Source of the DNA: Ensifer adhaerens
GTDB lineage: Bacteria > Pseudomonadota > Alphaproteobacteria > Rhizobiales > Rhizobiaceae
DNA length: 64,000 nt
NCBI RefSeq assembly: GCF_001270265.1
Contig: NZ_LGAP01000034.1
Location: 1 to 64,000, forward strand
Reading direction: 5' to 3'
Positions 54,631 to 63,762 of the stretch are shown here, one piece after another. The notes beneath the pieces were generated by a model. That model was not told where the DNA came from. It did no database searches and was given only the letters and a program-made list of their open reading frames with translations. Within the stretch, counting starts at the first letter, position 1; every line of letters begins with the position of its first letter. Made by a program: the position numbers and the translations under genes.

Positions 54631-55266
54631 ATGACGAGTGTCAGATGGACGATCAAAGGTCGAGAATTCATCCATTGCAATTGTGCCTATGGTTGCCCCT
54701 GCCAGTTCAACGCATTGCCGACCAACGGCAATTGCTGCGCGGTCGGCGGGTTTGAGATCGAGAGCGGTCATCACGGGGAAACGCGGCTCGACGGGCTGAA
54801 ATGCGGAATGATCGCCGCCTGGCCCGGCGCGATCCACGAAGGCAGGGGGCAGGTCGTGCCGATCGTCGATATCAACGCCTCTCCGGCACAGCGCGAGTCC
54901 CTGCTGCGCATCATGAGCGGCCAGGACACCGAGCCGGGGGCGACCTTCTTCCAGGTGTTTGCCACCACCTTCGAAACTTTTCACGATCCCGTCTTCGCCG
55001 ATATCGACTTCGACATTGATGTGAGTGCACGCACAGCGAGGCTGAATGTGCCCGGCTGGATCGAGGCGCGCGGCGAGCCGATCCTGAATCCGGTCACCGG
55101 CAATCCGCATCAGGCGCGCATCAACCTCCCGCAGGGTTTTGAATACGATCTCTGCGAGGTTGGACGCGGGTGGGCCGATACAACAGGGCCGCTGACGCTC
55201 TCGATCCCGGATTCGCACGCCCATTTCGCCAGCATGCATCTGACGGAAAGCGGCGTGGTTCGCTGA
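54631..55266 (+). CDS. DUF1326 family protein, Cys-rich N-terminus
   Basis: 211 residues, no signal peptide. EFIHCNCAYGCPCQFNALP (~11-29) carries a C-x-C-x4-C-x-C cluster and NCCAVGG follows at about 33-39; such clusters usually bind metal. The rest contains GWIEARGEPILNPVTGNPHQ (~145-164), typical of the family. The function is not established. AGGAGGAG lies before the ATG. The DUF2182 gene follows after four bases, and the pair recurs in many proteobacteria, so they probably act together. Confidence 0.85.
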   Translation: MTSVRWTIKGREFIHCNCAYGCPCQFNALPTNGNCCAVGGFEIESGHHGETRLDGLKCGMIAAWPGAIHEGRGQVVPIVDINASPAQRESLLRIMSGQDTEPGATFFQVFATTFETFHDPVFADIDFDIDVSARTARLNVPGWIEARGEPILNPVTGNPHQARINLPQGFEYDLCEVGRGWADTTGPLTLSIPDSHAHFASMHLTESGVVR

Positions 55267-55270
55267 GGCC

Positions 55271-56143
55271 ATGGCCGACACCGCGCTCGAAACGTTTCTG
55301 AAGCGCGACCGCGTCATCGTCGTGGTCTCGCTGTTGGCGCTGACCGGGGTTACCTGGCTCTACATCCTTTGGCTGGCAGCCGGCATGGATGCCATGGCGG
55401 TCATGCCGCCCTCAGGCGATGGCATGAGCGGCGACATGACCATGGATATGGGCACGGGTGACGACATGGACATGTCGCTGGGTGCCATGGCGTCGATGGC
55501 CGAAGTTACCCTCCGCCCCTGGAGCGCTTCGACCTTCGCCTATGCCTTCGTCATGTGGGCGGTGATGATGGTCGGCATGATGACGCCTTCGGCGACGCCG
55601 ATGATCCTGCTCTACGCCCGCGTTGGGCGGCAGGCGGCGCTTGACGACAAGCCGTTTGCCGCCACCGGCTTCTTTGCCGGTGGCTATCTCTCCGCCTGGG
55701 TCCTGTTCGCGGCTCTGGCAACGCTCGGGCAATGGCTGCTGGAGGCCGCTCTGCTGCTGACACCGATGCTGGTGAGCGCCAGCCGCATCCTCAGCGGTAT
55801 CATTCTGATCTCGGTCGGGTTGTTTCAATGGACGCCGCTGAAGGACGCCTGCCTGAGGCAGTGCCAGGCGCCGCTTATGTTCATTCAAAACCATGGCGGC
55901 TTTCGCCGCGATGCCGGCGGCGCCTACCGGCTCGGCCTTCTCCACGGTCTTTATTGCGTCGGCTGCTGCTGGGCGCTGATGGCGCTGCTGTTCATCGGCG
56001 GCGTGATGAACGTGCTGTGGATTGCGGCGATCGCCATTTTCGTGCTTGCCGAAAAGGTCGTGCCCGGCGGCCGCATGCTGTCGCGCATCGCGGGCGGTCT
56101 GATCGTCATGGCCGGGCTGTGGCAGCTTGCGGCCATGACGTGA
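55271..56143 (+). CDS. DUF2182 family membrane protein, Met/Asp-rich
   Basis: 290 residues with about six to seven membrane helices. Between helices 1 and 2 lies a Met/Asp-rich loop (about 36-75, GDDMDMSLGAMASM), and later the motifs PLKDACLRQCQAPLMF (~187-202) and LYCVGCCWALMALL (~227-240) place Cys pairs at the membrane. Together these suggest handling of a soft metal such as copper, though no function is proven for the family. Second gene of the pair with DUF1326. Confidence 0.85.
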   Translation: MADTALETFLKRDRVIVVVSLLALTGVTWLYILWLAAGMDAMAVMPPSGDGMSGDMTMDMGTGDDMDMSLGAMASMAEVTLRPWSASTFAYAFVMWAVMMVGMMTPSATPMILLYARVGRQAALDDKPFAATGFFAGGYLSAWVLFAALATLGQWLLEAALLLTPMLVSASRILSGIILISVGLFQWTPLKDACLRQCQAPLMFIQNHGGFRRDAGGAYRLGLLHGLYCVGCCWALMALLFIGGVMNVLWIAAIAIFVLAEKVVPGGRMLSRIAGGLIVMAGLWQLAAMT

Positions 56144-56145
56144 TC

Positions 56146-56252
56146 CTACAGCGCCGCGCGTCTTATTAGACGCGCAAAGGTCGCTGTAGCACTTTGAATT
56201 GCTGCATGTTTTTATCCTTAAATCGGATAGGATTTAAGGAAACATGCAGTAG
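56146..56252. repeat. Rhizobial palindromic intergenic element, copy C
   Basis: CTACAGCGCCGCGCGTC-TTATTA-GACGCGC followed by CGCTGTAG, then TGCTGCATG...CCTTAAATCGGATAGGATTTAAGG...CATGCAGTAG. Both hairpins are intact. Lies between the convergent DUF2182 and dnaJ genes and could end both transcripts. Confidence 0.88.
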
Positions 56253-56268
56253 AGGTAACCGCTGAGCG

Positions 56269-57405
56269 TCAGTCGCTCAGCGTGTCGAAGAAATCCTTCA
56301 TCCGGGCGAAGAAGCCGGCGGATTCCGGATTGTTGTCCTTGGAGGAAATCTGCTCGAATTCCTGCAGCAGTTCGCGCTGACGCTTGGTCAGCTTTTGCGG
56401 CGTCTCGATCTGCATCTGGATGTAGAGATCGCCGGTCTGGCTGGAGCGCAGCACCGGCATGCCCTTGCCCTTCAGGCGGAACTGCTTGCCGGCCTGGGTG
56501 CCCTCCGGCACGGTCACGCGCGACTTGGTGCCGTCGAGCGTGGTGACGTCGAACTTGCCGCCCAGCGCCGCCGTCGTCATCGAGATCGGCACGCTGCAAT
56601 AGAGATCGGCGCCGTCGCGCTGGTAGAACTCATGCGGCTTGACCGAGAGGAAGATGTAGAGATCGCCCGCCGGTCCGCCACGCAAGCCCGCTTCCCCTTC
56701 GCCGGAGAGCCGAATGCGGGTGCCGTCTTCGATGCCGGCCGGAATATTGACGGAGAGCGTACGCTCCTCGGTGACGCGGCCTTGGCCGTGGCACTTGGTG
56801 CAAGGGTCGGTGATCGTCTGGCCGCGGCCGCCGCAGGTCGGGCAGGTGCGCTCGATCGAGAAGAATCCTTGGGCGGCGCGTACGCGGCCGGAGCCCTGAC
56901 AGGTTCCGCAGGTCTTCGGGCTGGTGCCGGGCTTGGCGCCGGACCCGGTGCAGACATCGCAGGTGATCGAGGTCGGCACCCGGATCTGCGCGGTCTTGCC
57001 GGAATAGGCCTCTTCCAGCGAGATTTCCATATTGTAGCGCAGATCGGCGCCGCGCTCGCGGCCACCCGATGAACGCCGCTGGCGCCCGCCACCCATCATC
57101 TCGCCGAAGATGTCTTCGAAGATGTCGGAGAAACCGCCGGCGCCACCGGCGGCGCCGCCAAAGCCGTTGCCCATGCCGCCCTGCTCGAAGGCCGCGTGGC
57201 CGTAGCGATCATACGCCGCGCGCTTCTGCGGGTCCTTGAGCGTCTCGTACGCTTGGTTGATTTCCTTGAAGGTCTTTTCCGAGGCGGCGTCGCCGGGGTT
57301 CTTGTCCGGATGATACTGCATCGCCAGTTTGCGGAAGGCGCTCTTCAGCTCCTTCTCATCCGCGTTCTTGGCAACGCCAAGCGTTTCGTAAAGATCACGT
57401 TTCAT
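56269..57405 (-). CDS. dnaJ: Chaperone DnaJ
   Basis: 378 residues, complete type I J-protein: J domain with HPD in [10 protein letters not shown] (~29-38), Gly/Phe-rich linker (about 72-100), four CxxCxGxG zinc motifs (from CDVCTGSG to CTKCHGQG, ~145-213) and substrate-binding C-terminal domains. Co-chaperone of DnaK encoded just upstream on the same strand. Confidence 0.97.
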   Translation of the reverse strand: MKRDLYETLGVAKNADEKELKSAFRKLAMQYHPDKNPGDAASEKTFKEINQAYETLKDPQKRAAYDRYGHAAFEQGGMGNGFGGAAGGAGGFSDIFEDIFGEMMGGGRQRRSSGGRERGADLRYNMEISLEEAYSGKTAQIRVPTSITCDVCTGSGAKPGTSPKTCGTCQGSGRVRAAQGFFSIERTCPTCGGRGQTITDPCTKCHGQGRVTEERTLSVNIPAGIEDGTRIRLSGEGEAGLRGGPAGDLYIFLSVKPHEFYQRDGADLYCSVPISMTTAALGGKFDVTTLDGTKSRVTVPEGTQAGKQFRLKGKGMPVLRSSQTGDLYIQMQIETPQKLTKRQRELLQEFEQISSKDNNPESAGFFARMKDFFDTLSD

Positions 57406-57752
57406 TCTTCAAAGATTGTCCTGTTGACAAGGCGTGCCAGCGCGGGGGCCCGGCGGCTGCCTGGTTACCTTGCCAAAGGATTTAGTAAACCTTGAAGCGC
57501 GATACCATAGCCCATCGGGCCGCGGACGCGGTTTTTTGTCGGAAAAATGACGTTTCTGCCGGTCTAGCGCCTGGCCAACTCGATTTGGCGCCCGCTCCCG
57601 CCTGCGACGCTGCCCTGTGGTGGCGGTTTCAGCAACGCGTGGTTCACGCGACTTCCCCCATCAACAGCCACCCGGCGCGAGCCCCTGAGGGACAAAGAAC
57701 AACAAAAAAGCCCGGGTCACCCCGGGCTTTTCCGTCATTAGGAGAGAGCGAC
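57406..57752. other. dnaK-dnaJ intergenic region
   Basis: 347 bases without a gene. The dnaK terminator lies at 57706-57732. The rest, up to the dnaJ start, should hold a dnaJ promoter, but I see no clear RpoH-type or sigma-70 motif. Frames crossing the region are not supported by start sites or by codon use. Confidence 0.6.
57706..57732 (-). terminator. Terminator of dnaK
   Basis: AAAAGCCCGGG-TCAC-CCCGGGCTTTT; read on the minus strand it ends in six T. Partial read-through into dnaJ is possible. Confidence 0.92.
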
Positions 57753-59675
57753 TTAGGCCGACCGCTTGCGGTCGTCTTCGTCGTTGACTTCTTCATAATC
57801 CGCATCGACGACATCGCCGTCGCGGGCGGCGTCAGCGGCGGCGTCCGCATGGGCGGCGTCCGTCTGCTGAGCCTCGTAGATCGCCTGACCGAGCTTCATG
57901 GAGACTTCCATCAGCGTGTTGGTCTTGGCCTTGATGTCTTCGGCGTCCGGCTCGGAAGCCTCGACAGCGGTCTTCAGCGCGGCAATGGCGTCGGAGATCG
58001 CGTTGCGGTCCGCTTCCGAAACCTTGTCGCCATAGTCCTTCAGCGACTTTTCCGAAGAATGGATCAGGCTTTCTGCCTGGTTCTTCGCTTCCACGCCTTC
58101 GCGGCGCTTCTTGTCGGACTCGGCATTGGCTTCGGCGTCCTTGACCATCTTCTCGATGTCGGCGTCGGACAGGCCACCGGATGCCTGGATGCGGATCTGG
58201 TGTTCCTTGCCCGTACCCTTGTCCTTGGCCGAAACCTGCACGATGCCGTTGGCGTCGATGTCGAAGGTCACTTCGATCTGCGGCATGCCGCGCGGTGCCG
58301 GCGGAATGCCGACGAGGTCGAACTGGCCGAGCAGCTTGTTGTCGGCAGCCATTTCACGCTCACCCTGGGAGACGCGGATCGTCACGGCCGACTGATTGTC
58401 GTCGGCGGTCGAGAAGGTCTGCGACTTCTTGGTCGGGATCGTCGTGTTGCGTTCGATCAGGCGGGTGAAGACACCACCGAGCGTTTCGATGCCGAGCGAC
58501 AGCGGGGTCACGTCGAGCAGCAGAACGTCCTTGACGTCGCCCTGCAGAACGCCGGCCTGGATCGCAGCACCCATGGCCACGACTTCATCCGGGTTCACGC
58601 CCTTGTGCGGCTCCTTGCCGAACAGCTGCTTCACGGTTTCCTGGACCTTCGGCATGCGGCTCATGCCGCCGACGAGAACGACTTCGTCGATTTCGGCAGC
58701 CGAAACGCCGGCGTCCTTGAGTGCTGCCTTGCACGGCGCAACGGTGCGCTGGATCAGGTCGTCGACAAGCGCTTCGAACTTGGCGCGGGTCAGCTTCATT
58801 GTCAGGTGCTTCGGACCGGAAGCGTCGGCCGTGATGAACGGCAGGTTGATTTCGGTCTGCTGCGATGAAGACAGCTCGATCTTGGCCTTTTCGGCAGCTT
58901 CCTTGAGGCGCTGAAGAGCAAGCTTGTCGTTCTTCAGGTCGATGCCCTGTTCCTTCTTGAATTCGCCGGCGAGGTATTCGACGAGACGCATGTCGAAGTC
59001 TTCACCACCGAGGAAGGTGTCGCCGTTGGTCGACTTCACTTCGAAGACGCCATCGCCGATTTCGAGAACCGAGATATCGAAGGTGCCGCCGCCAAGGTCG
59101 TAGACGGCGATCGTCTTGCCGTCCTTCTTGTCGAGGCCGTAGGCGAGCGCAGCTGCGGTCGGCTCGTTGATGATGCGCAGCACTTCAAGGCCAGCGATCT
59201 TGCCGGCATCCTTGGTTGCCTGGCGCTGGGCGTCGTTGAAGTAGGCCGGAACGGTGATGACGGCCTTCTCGACCTTTTCACCGAGGTAGGATTCGGCCGT
59301 TTCCTTCATCTTCTGAAGGATCATGGCGGAGATCTGCGACGGCGAGTAGTCCTTGCCGTGCGCTTCGACCCAGGCGTCGCCATTGTCGGCCTTGGTAATC
59401 TTGTAAGGCACCATCGCCTTGTCTTTTTGCGTGGTCGGATCCTGGAAGGTGCGGCCGATCAGGCGCTTGATCGCAAAAAGCGTGTTTTCCGGATTGGTGA
59501 CCGCCTGGCGCTTGGCCGGCTGGCCAACGAGACGTTCGCCGTCTTCGCTGAATGCCACCATCGAGGGGGTCGTGCGCGCGCCCTCGGCATTTTCAATGAC
59601 CTTCGCATCTTTTCCGTCCATGACGGCGACGCAGGAGTTGGTCGTTCCCAAATCAATACCAATAACTTTAGCCAT
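57753..59675 (-). CDS. dnaK: Chaperone DnaK (Hsp70)
   Basis: 640 residues, normal length. Hsp70 signatures [14 protein letters not shown] (~5-18), [17 protein letters not shown] (~192-208) and [15 protein letters not shown] (~334-348). Ends with the [14 protein letters not shown] tail that in E. coli is the EEVD-like region. Heat-shock promoter at 59788-59816. Confidence 0.98.
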   Translation of the reverse strand: MAKVIGIDLGTTNSCVAVMDGKDAKVIENAEGARTTPSMVAFSEDGERLVGQPAKRQAVTNPENTLFAIKRLIGRTFQDPTTQKDKAMVPYKITKADNGDAWVEAHGKDYSPSQISAMILQKMKETAESYLGEKVEKAVITVPAYFNDAQRQATKDAGKIAGLEVLRIINEPTAAALAYGLDKKDGKTIAVYDLGGGTFDISVLEIGDGVFEVKSTNGDTFLGGEDFDMRLVEYLAGEFKKEQGIDLKNDKLALQRLKEAAEKAKIELSSSQQTEINLPFITADASGPKHLTMKLTRAKFEALVDDLIQRTVAPCKAALKDAGVSAAEIDEVVLVGGMSRMPKVQETVKQLFGKEPHKGVNPDEVVAMGAAIQAGVLQGDVKDVLLLDVTPLSLGIETLGGVFTRLIERNTTIPTKKSQTFSTADDNQSAVTIRVSQGEREMAADNKLLGQFDLVGIPPAPRGMPQIEVTFDIDANGIVQVSAKDKGTGKEHQIRIQASGGLSDADIEKMVKDAEANAESDKKRREGVEAKNQAESLIHSSEKSLKDYGDKVSEADRNAISDAIAALKTAVEASEPDAEDIKAKTNTLMEVSMKLGQAIYEAQQTDAAHADAAADAARDGDVVDADYEEVNDEDDRKRSA

Positions 59676-59787
59676 GTCGTTCTCTCCTTGCAGCGGACTG
59701 TCGGAACCCGGTCAGGCATTCGTGAGACAGTCCCTAACGGGATGGTCTTTGGATTTCTTCGCAGCGGTGGCTGCGCCGATGCGGCGT

Positions 59788-59816
59788 ATATAAGGACCGG
59801 CGTTTCGGACTGCAAG
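59788..59816 (-). promoter_or_regulatory. RpoH (sigma-32) heat-shock promoter of dnaK
   Basis: On the minus strand CTTG (59816-59813), 18 bases, then CTTATAT (59794-59788), a full match to the alphaproteobacterial RpoH pattern CTTG-N17/18-CYTATNT. A start about 8 bases downstream gives a 5' leader of about 105 bases before dnaK. Confidence 0.85.
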
Positions 59817-59937
59817 GCATTCTGCGGGGCGATTGGGGGCAAAAGCAAGCCTGCGTTTTGGCACGCGGCGGACAATAGCCGCTCGGCCCGCGGCCGGGAG
59901 GGCGCCAAAGCGGCAGGACGGCGCTGTTTGCGCCGCC

Positions 59938-62175
59938 TCAGCCGCCCGTCAGGATATCGAAAAGCGTCGTGCGCTTGGTGGCGCCGGTGGTCTCGCCGAC
60001 ATCGGCCGGCGGCACCATGCCGCCGTTGCCGTCAGGCAAGGGGCGGGTCTGCTGCACGGCGATCGAACCGTCGACGCCGACCGGCGGTTCCGGAAACGCG
60101 TTCGGGTCGCCGGAAAGAACGTCTCCCGTCGCGGCAGGCGGTGCGCCGCCGTCGTCGAAGACCGGCTGCACCCCGGTGGTGCCGAACAGCGGCGAGGGCG
60201 AAAGCCCCTCATGCGCAGCGATCATGAAATCGTGCCACGCCCTGGCGGGCAGGCCGCCGCCGGTGACCTTCTTCATCGACTTGCCGTCGTCATTGCCGAA
60301 CCAGACGCCGGTGGTGAGGTTAGAAGTGTAGCCGACGAAAAGCGCGTCGCGAAAGGATTGCGTGGTTCCGGTCTTGCCGGCCGCCTCCCAGCCCTTCAGA
60401 TGCGCCTTCTTGCCGGTGCCGTTGGTCAGCACCCGCACCATCATCTGGTTCATTTCGCTGACAATGGCCGGATCGAGCACCCGCGGCGGGTTGTCGTAGG
60501 TGTTTTCGTAAAGCACCGTGCCGTCGGCCTTCGAAATCCGGCGGATGACATGCGGCGTCGCCTTGAAGCCACCGTTCATGAATGGGGCATAGGCCGAGGT
60601 CAGCTCGACGAGGCTCACTTCCGAGGTGCCGAGCGCGATCGAGGCATTGGCCTGCATCTCGGAATCGATGCCAAGGCGATGGGCCACCTTCACCACGTTC
60701 TGCGGACCGACCTCCATCACCAGCTGGGCGGCGATGGTGTTCAGCGAGTTGGCGAGCGCGTCGGCGAGCGTGACTTCGCCGCGGTATTTCTGGTCGTAGT
60801 TCTCTGGCGTCCAGTTGCCGATCCTGACCGGGCCGTCGTTGCGGATCGACATCGGCGTCCGGCCGATCTCGAGCGCTGCGGCATAGACGAAGGGCTTGAA
60901 GGCCGAGCCCGGTTGACGCTTGGCCTTGGAGGCGCGGTCGAACTGGCTTTCGGCATAGTCCTTGCCGCCAACCAGCGCGCGGATGGCGCCGGTGCCGTCG
61001 ATCGACACGAGGGCCGCCTGCGAGGCGTCGAGCTTGGCGCCGTCGGCAGCAAGCGTCGCGCTGATCGCTTCCTCCGCCTTCTTTTCCAGATTGAGGTCGA
61101 TGGTGGTGTCGACGATCAGATCTTCCTTGACGTCGCCGATCATGCCGGGAAGTTGGTCCATCACCATGTCGGCAACATAGTGTTCGGCACCCGACCAGTA
61201 GCTCTTGGCCTTGGTCGGCGCTTGCGACATCGCCGTCTTGATCTCGCTGTCGGTGACGAAGCCTTCCTCGCGCATGGCACCGAGCACGACCTGGGCGCGC
61301 TCTTCAGCCGCCTTCGGGTCACGGGCGGGTGAGAGGCGCGACGGCGCCTTCAACAGGCCTGCCAGCAGCGCCGCTTCGCCGAGGTTCACGTCGCGCGCCG
61401 ATTTGTTGAAGTAGCGTCTCGATGCTGCCTCGACGCCATAGGCATTCGAGCCGAAGAACACCCGGTTGAGGTACATCGCCAGGATCTGGTCCTTGGAGTA
61501 TTTCTGCTCCAGCCAGAAGGCGAGCAGCACTTCCTGAACCTTTCGCTCCAAGGTCCGCTCCGGCGACAGGAACAGGTTCTTGGCAAGCTGCTGGGTCAGC
61601 GTCGAGCCGCCCTGAACCATCCGACCGGTGGTGATGTTCGTCAGCATGGCGCGGGCGAGGCCCAGCGGGTCGACGCCGAAATGCGAATAGAACCGGCGGT
61701 CCTCGATGGCGATCACCGCCTGCGGGATATAGGGCGACATGTTTTCGAGCGACAGCGCTTCGCCGCCGGTCGTGCCGCGGTTGGCGATGATGTCGCCATT
61801 GACGGAAAGGATCTTGACGTTGGGCGGACGCTCGGGGATCGACCAGCTTTCGGCGCTCGGCATGCGCGCGCCATAGTAGAGCACGAGACCGCCGACGCCC
61901 ATCGCCCCCCAGATGCCGAGCACGATGCACCAGTAAAACAGCGTGCGCACCAGGCCGATGAAACCGCCGCCATTGCCGGAGCCGCGTCGTGTTCCGCCGC
62001 GCTTGCTGCGTTGGGCTTTCTTCTTGGGGGGAGGACCCGATTTGCTACGGGTCGGTTTGCGGCCGCCGCCGGTCACGCGATCGCTGGCCTCGATGCGAAA
62101 ATCGTCATCGTCGTCGTCCGGGCTGCCGCCGAACGAGGGTTCGATCCGTTGTCCTGACTTGCCGCTTGCTGCCAT
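59938..62175 (-). CDS. Class A penicillin-binding protein (PBP1A-type, bifunctional)
   Basis: 745 residues. Cytosolic tail rich in Asp and Lys (about 1-70), membrane helix (about 78-100), glycosyltransferase 51 domain with EDRRFYSHFGVD (~158-169) and QGGSTLTQQLAKN (~188-200), then a transpeptidase domain with SAFK (~429-432 in PGSAFKPF), SLN and GKTGTT. Makes and cross-links peptidoglycan glycan strands. The C-terminal 80 residues are Gly/Pro-rich and low in complexity. Confidence 0.95.
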   Translation of the reverse strand: MAASGKSGQRIEPSFGGSPDDDDDDFRIEASDRVTGGGRKPTRSKSGPPPKKKAQRSKRGGTRRGSGNGGGFIGLVRTLFYWCIVLGIWGAMGVGGLVLYYGARMPSAESWSIPERPPNVKILSVNGDIIANRGTTGGEALSLENMSPYIPQAVIAIEDRRFYSHFGVDPLGLARAMLTNITTGRMVQGGSTLTQQLAKNLFLSPERTLERKVQEVLLAFWLEQKYSKDQILAMYLNRVFFGSNAYGVEAASRRYFNKSARDVNLGEAALLAGLLKAPSRLSPARDPKAAEERAQVVLGAMREEGFVTDSEIKTAMSQAPTKAKSYWSGAEHYVADMVMDQLPGMIGDVKEDLIVDTTIDLNLEKKAEEAISATLAADGAKLDASQAALVSIDGTGAIRALVGGKDYAESQFDRASKAKRQPGSAFKPFVYAAALEIGRTPMSIRNDGPVRIGNWTPENYDQKYRGEVTLADALANSLNTIAAQLVMEVGPQNVVKVAHRLGIDSEMQANASIALGTSEVSLVELTSAYAPFMNGGFKATPHVIRRISKADGTVLYENTYDNPPRVLDPAIVSEMNQMMVRVLTNGTGKKAHLKGWEAAGKTGTTQSFRDALFVGYTSNLTTGVWFGNDDGKSMKKVTGGGLPARAWHDFMIAAHEGLSPSPLFGTTGVQPVFDDGGAPPAATGDVLSGDPNAFPEPPVGVDGSIAVQQTRPLPDGNGGMVPPADVGETTGATKRTTLFDILTGG

Positions 62176-62638
62176 GCCGTTTGGATTTACCCCTCATGCC
62201 GCATCGCGGGCGCCAGTCGTTCGCCCCAGTGGCGAACGCAATCTCGAAGGCGGGGGAGAGTTGATCGATCGACCCGCCATGGCGATGCGGTGAACTTTAA
62301 ATGCGGCAATTTAAGGGGGGGTTAAAAACCGAATTGTAAAATATGCATGGTCTTCAACAACTTGCCGGATTTGACCTCACGAGGCGTTTCCGCTTCGTTC
62401 GCCCAATGCCGCCCTTTCGGAATCCGTGAGTAGTTTGAGCGGGCGAGGCGCATGGAAATAGATACCCAAGACCTATCGAGCGAAGCCACTCTCACACGCG
62501 GCTTTTGGCATCTGCGGCAGCCGGTCCGTTCGGCCGAACGAAATCTGTGACGCACGCGACACCGGCGACCGCAGAGGAGTCGGCCATGGGAGCGGCCGAC
62601 GCGTATGATCCGGCATTGGATCTGTGTCGATCCCGAGC
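62176..62638. other. Non-coding region upstream of the PBP gene
   Basis: 463 bases. The part next to 62175 must contain the PBP promoter (minus strand), including an AT-rich stretch around 62293-62350 with GGGGGGGTTAAAAA. No convincing gene, repeat or tRNA was found; short frames here lack ribosome-binding sequences. Confidence 0.55.
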
Positions 62639-62848
62639 CTATTCCGCGGCCTTTTCATCCTGCACCACGCGATCAGTCTTTTTCAGCAGCACCATTTCTT
62701 CGGATGCCGGCTGGCTTTCCGTCGTTGTGCTGGCGGTCGTTGTTGCGGTGTCGATCGCTGCGTTGGTTTTGGCGTGATAGGCGCATTCGGCAAATGCCGC
62801 GGAGGCGGACAGGCCGGCGGCGGCCAGAGCCACTAGAAGTGTCTTCAT
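62639..62848 (-). CDS. Small exported protein, unknown function
   Basis: 69 residues. Signal peptide MKTLLVALAAAGLSASAAFA (1-20), then ECAYHAKTN and a Thr/Ser/Ala-rich stretch (about 33-50). A GAAGGAGAAG ribosome-binding sequence precedes the ATG, which supports a real gene. The mature protein is about 49 residues with a single Cys. Confidence 0.8.
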   Translation of the reverse strand: MKTLLVALAAAGLSASAAFAECAYHAKTNAAIDTATTTASTTTESQPASEEMVLLKKTDRVVQDEKAAE

Positions 62849-62896
62849 GATCTTCTCCTTCTCGCTCGCAGGAAAATCCTAACCCGCAACGCGATC

Positions 62897-62925
62897 CGCC
62901 CGAAATCACGATTTTGTTTCGGGCG
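62897..62925. repeat. Hairpin between the two small minus-strand genes
   Basis: CGCCCGAAA and TTTCGGGCG, 9-bp perfect arms, 11-base loop. No T run on the minus strand after the stem; possibly a transcript-end stabiliser for the 62966 gene. Confidence 0.55.
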
Positions 62926-62965
62926 CGCTGCGTCGGGCGCGGGGGATAGATCGTAGGCTGTTGTT

Positions 62966-63316
62966 CTACTCGATCGAACTCCGAAGCGGTGTTTCGCCGA
63001 CGAGCTTCGCCTGCTTGCTGAGATCCGGATCGGTGTACTCGTAGAGCCACTGGCTGTAGGGCAGTTGCAGCAGGACGGTCTTTGCCAATTTGTCGGTGGC
63101 TTTCGCATCGCAGTCGCGTGCCGGATGCGCCTTTCGGGTGCACATCGCCTGCGGGCTATCGACCAGGCGATAGCCGTGGCCCTGGAAAACCAGCGCTGTC
63201 ATCGCAGTCAACTTGTAAGAGCCGGGCGGCAGAACAACCAGGCGCAGGCTGGCAAGCCAGGTCGTCAGAATCAGGAGAACGATGATCGCAGTCGGGATCT
63301 GGAGCAATAATTTCAT
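62966..63316 (-). CDS. Membrane-anchored small protein, unknown function
   Basis: 116 residues from ATG 63316. N-terminal membrane helix (MKLLLQIPTAIIVLLILTTW), then a periplasmic part with MCTRKAHPARDCDA containing two Cys and a C-terminal PYSQWLYEYTDPDLS. No family recognised. A frame from 63343 adds nine residues. Codon use is like that of the neighbours. Confidence 0.6.
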   Translation of the reverse strand: MKLLLQIPTAIIVLLILTTWLASLRLVVLPPGSYKLTAMTALVFQGHGYRLVDSPQAMCTRKAHPARDCDAKATDKLAKTVLLQLPYSQWLYEYTDPDLSKQAKLVGETPLRSSIE

Positions 63317-63517
63317 GAAATGACCTGCAATTCCTAGGTGCAATGGCCTCTAAGGAAGCACAGAACGGTGGCATGTCGAGAAAGATGTGCTTTCGTCATC
63401 GTGTTATCTTTGGTTGTGGTTTACAACCTGTAATATTAGTTAGCCTTAATAAAGGCAACCATTAAGGGTCGGTTGCGCCGATTTCAGAAGCAAATTGTGC
63501 GGCGCAACAAATTCGCC

Positions 63518-63546
63518 CTTGAAAATATTGCGGCGCATGATTATTG
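63518..63546 (+). promoter_or_regulatory. Candidate promoter of the anti-SD sRNA
   Basis: CTTGAAA at 63518-63524 and ATTATTG at 63540-63546, with 18 bases between CTTG and the second element. This resembles an RpoH-type promoter (CTTG-N17/18-CYTATNT) but with mismatches in the second half. A start near 63552 would fit the sRNA. Confidence 0.4.
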
Positions 63547-63550
63547 TAAG

Positions 63551-63669
63551 ACTTATCGAAGCGCTGCACCTCCTCCCGCGGCGCCCGATGCGGATCGGTG
63601 GCACTCCTCCTCCCAGTCACCGGTCAAGTTTGAGAGCCCCGTGCACCTCCTCCCGCACGGGGCTCTTTT
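63551..63669 (+). ncRNA. Anti-Shine-Dalgarno sRNA (alpha-r14 / cuckoo type)
   Basis: Three consecutive hairpins, each showing a CUCCUCCC motif in its loop: stem GCGCTGC/GCGGCGC with loop ACCTCCTCCC (63561-63584); stem GATCGGTGGC/GTCACCGGTC with loop ACTCCTCCTCCCA (63593-63625); and terminator stem AGAGCCCCGTGC/GCACGGGGCTCT with loop ACCTCCTCCC (63633-63666) followed by TTT. This is the architecture described for the alpha-r14 family of rhizobial sRNAs and the cuckoo RNAs, which present single-stranded anti-SD sequence to ribosome-binding sites. The 5' end is inferred. Confidence 0.9.
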
Positions 63670-63762
63670 CATGTCTGGACCCTTGCGCACCTGACAAAAT
63701 CGCCTGAACGGTGGCGCAGATTTTACTGGTCCTGTAGATCCTGCGGGTGTATCGGCGCGGTC

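Noticed and set aside
59833-61332. 499-codon plus-strand frame
   Set aside because: Antisense to the penicillin-binding protein gene, which carries all catalytic motifs.
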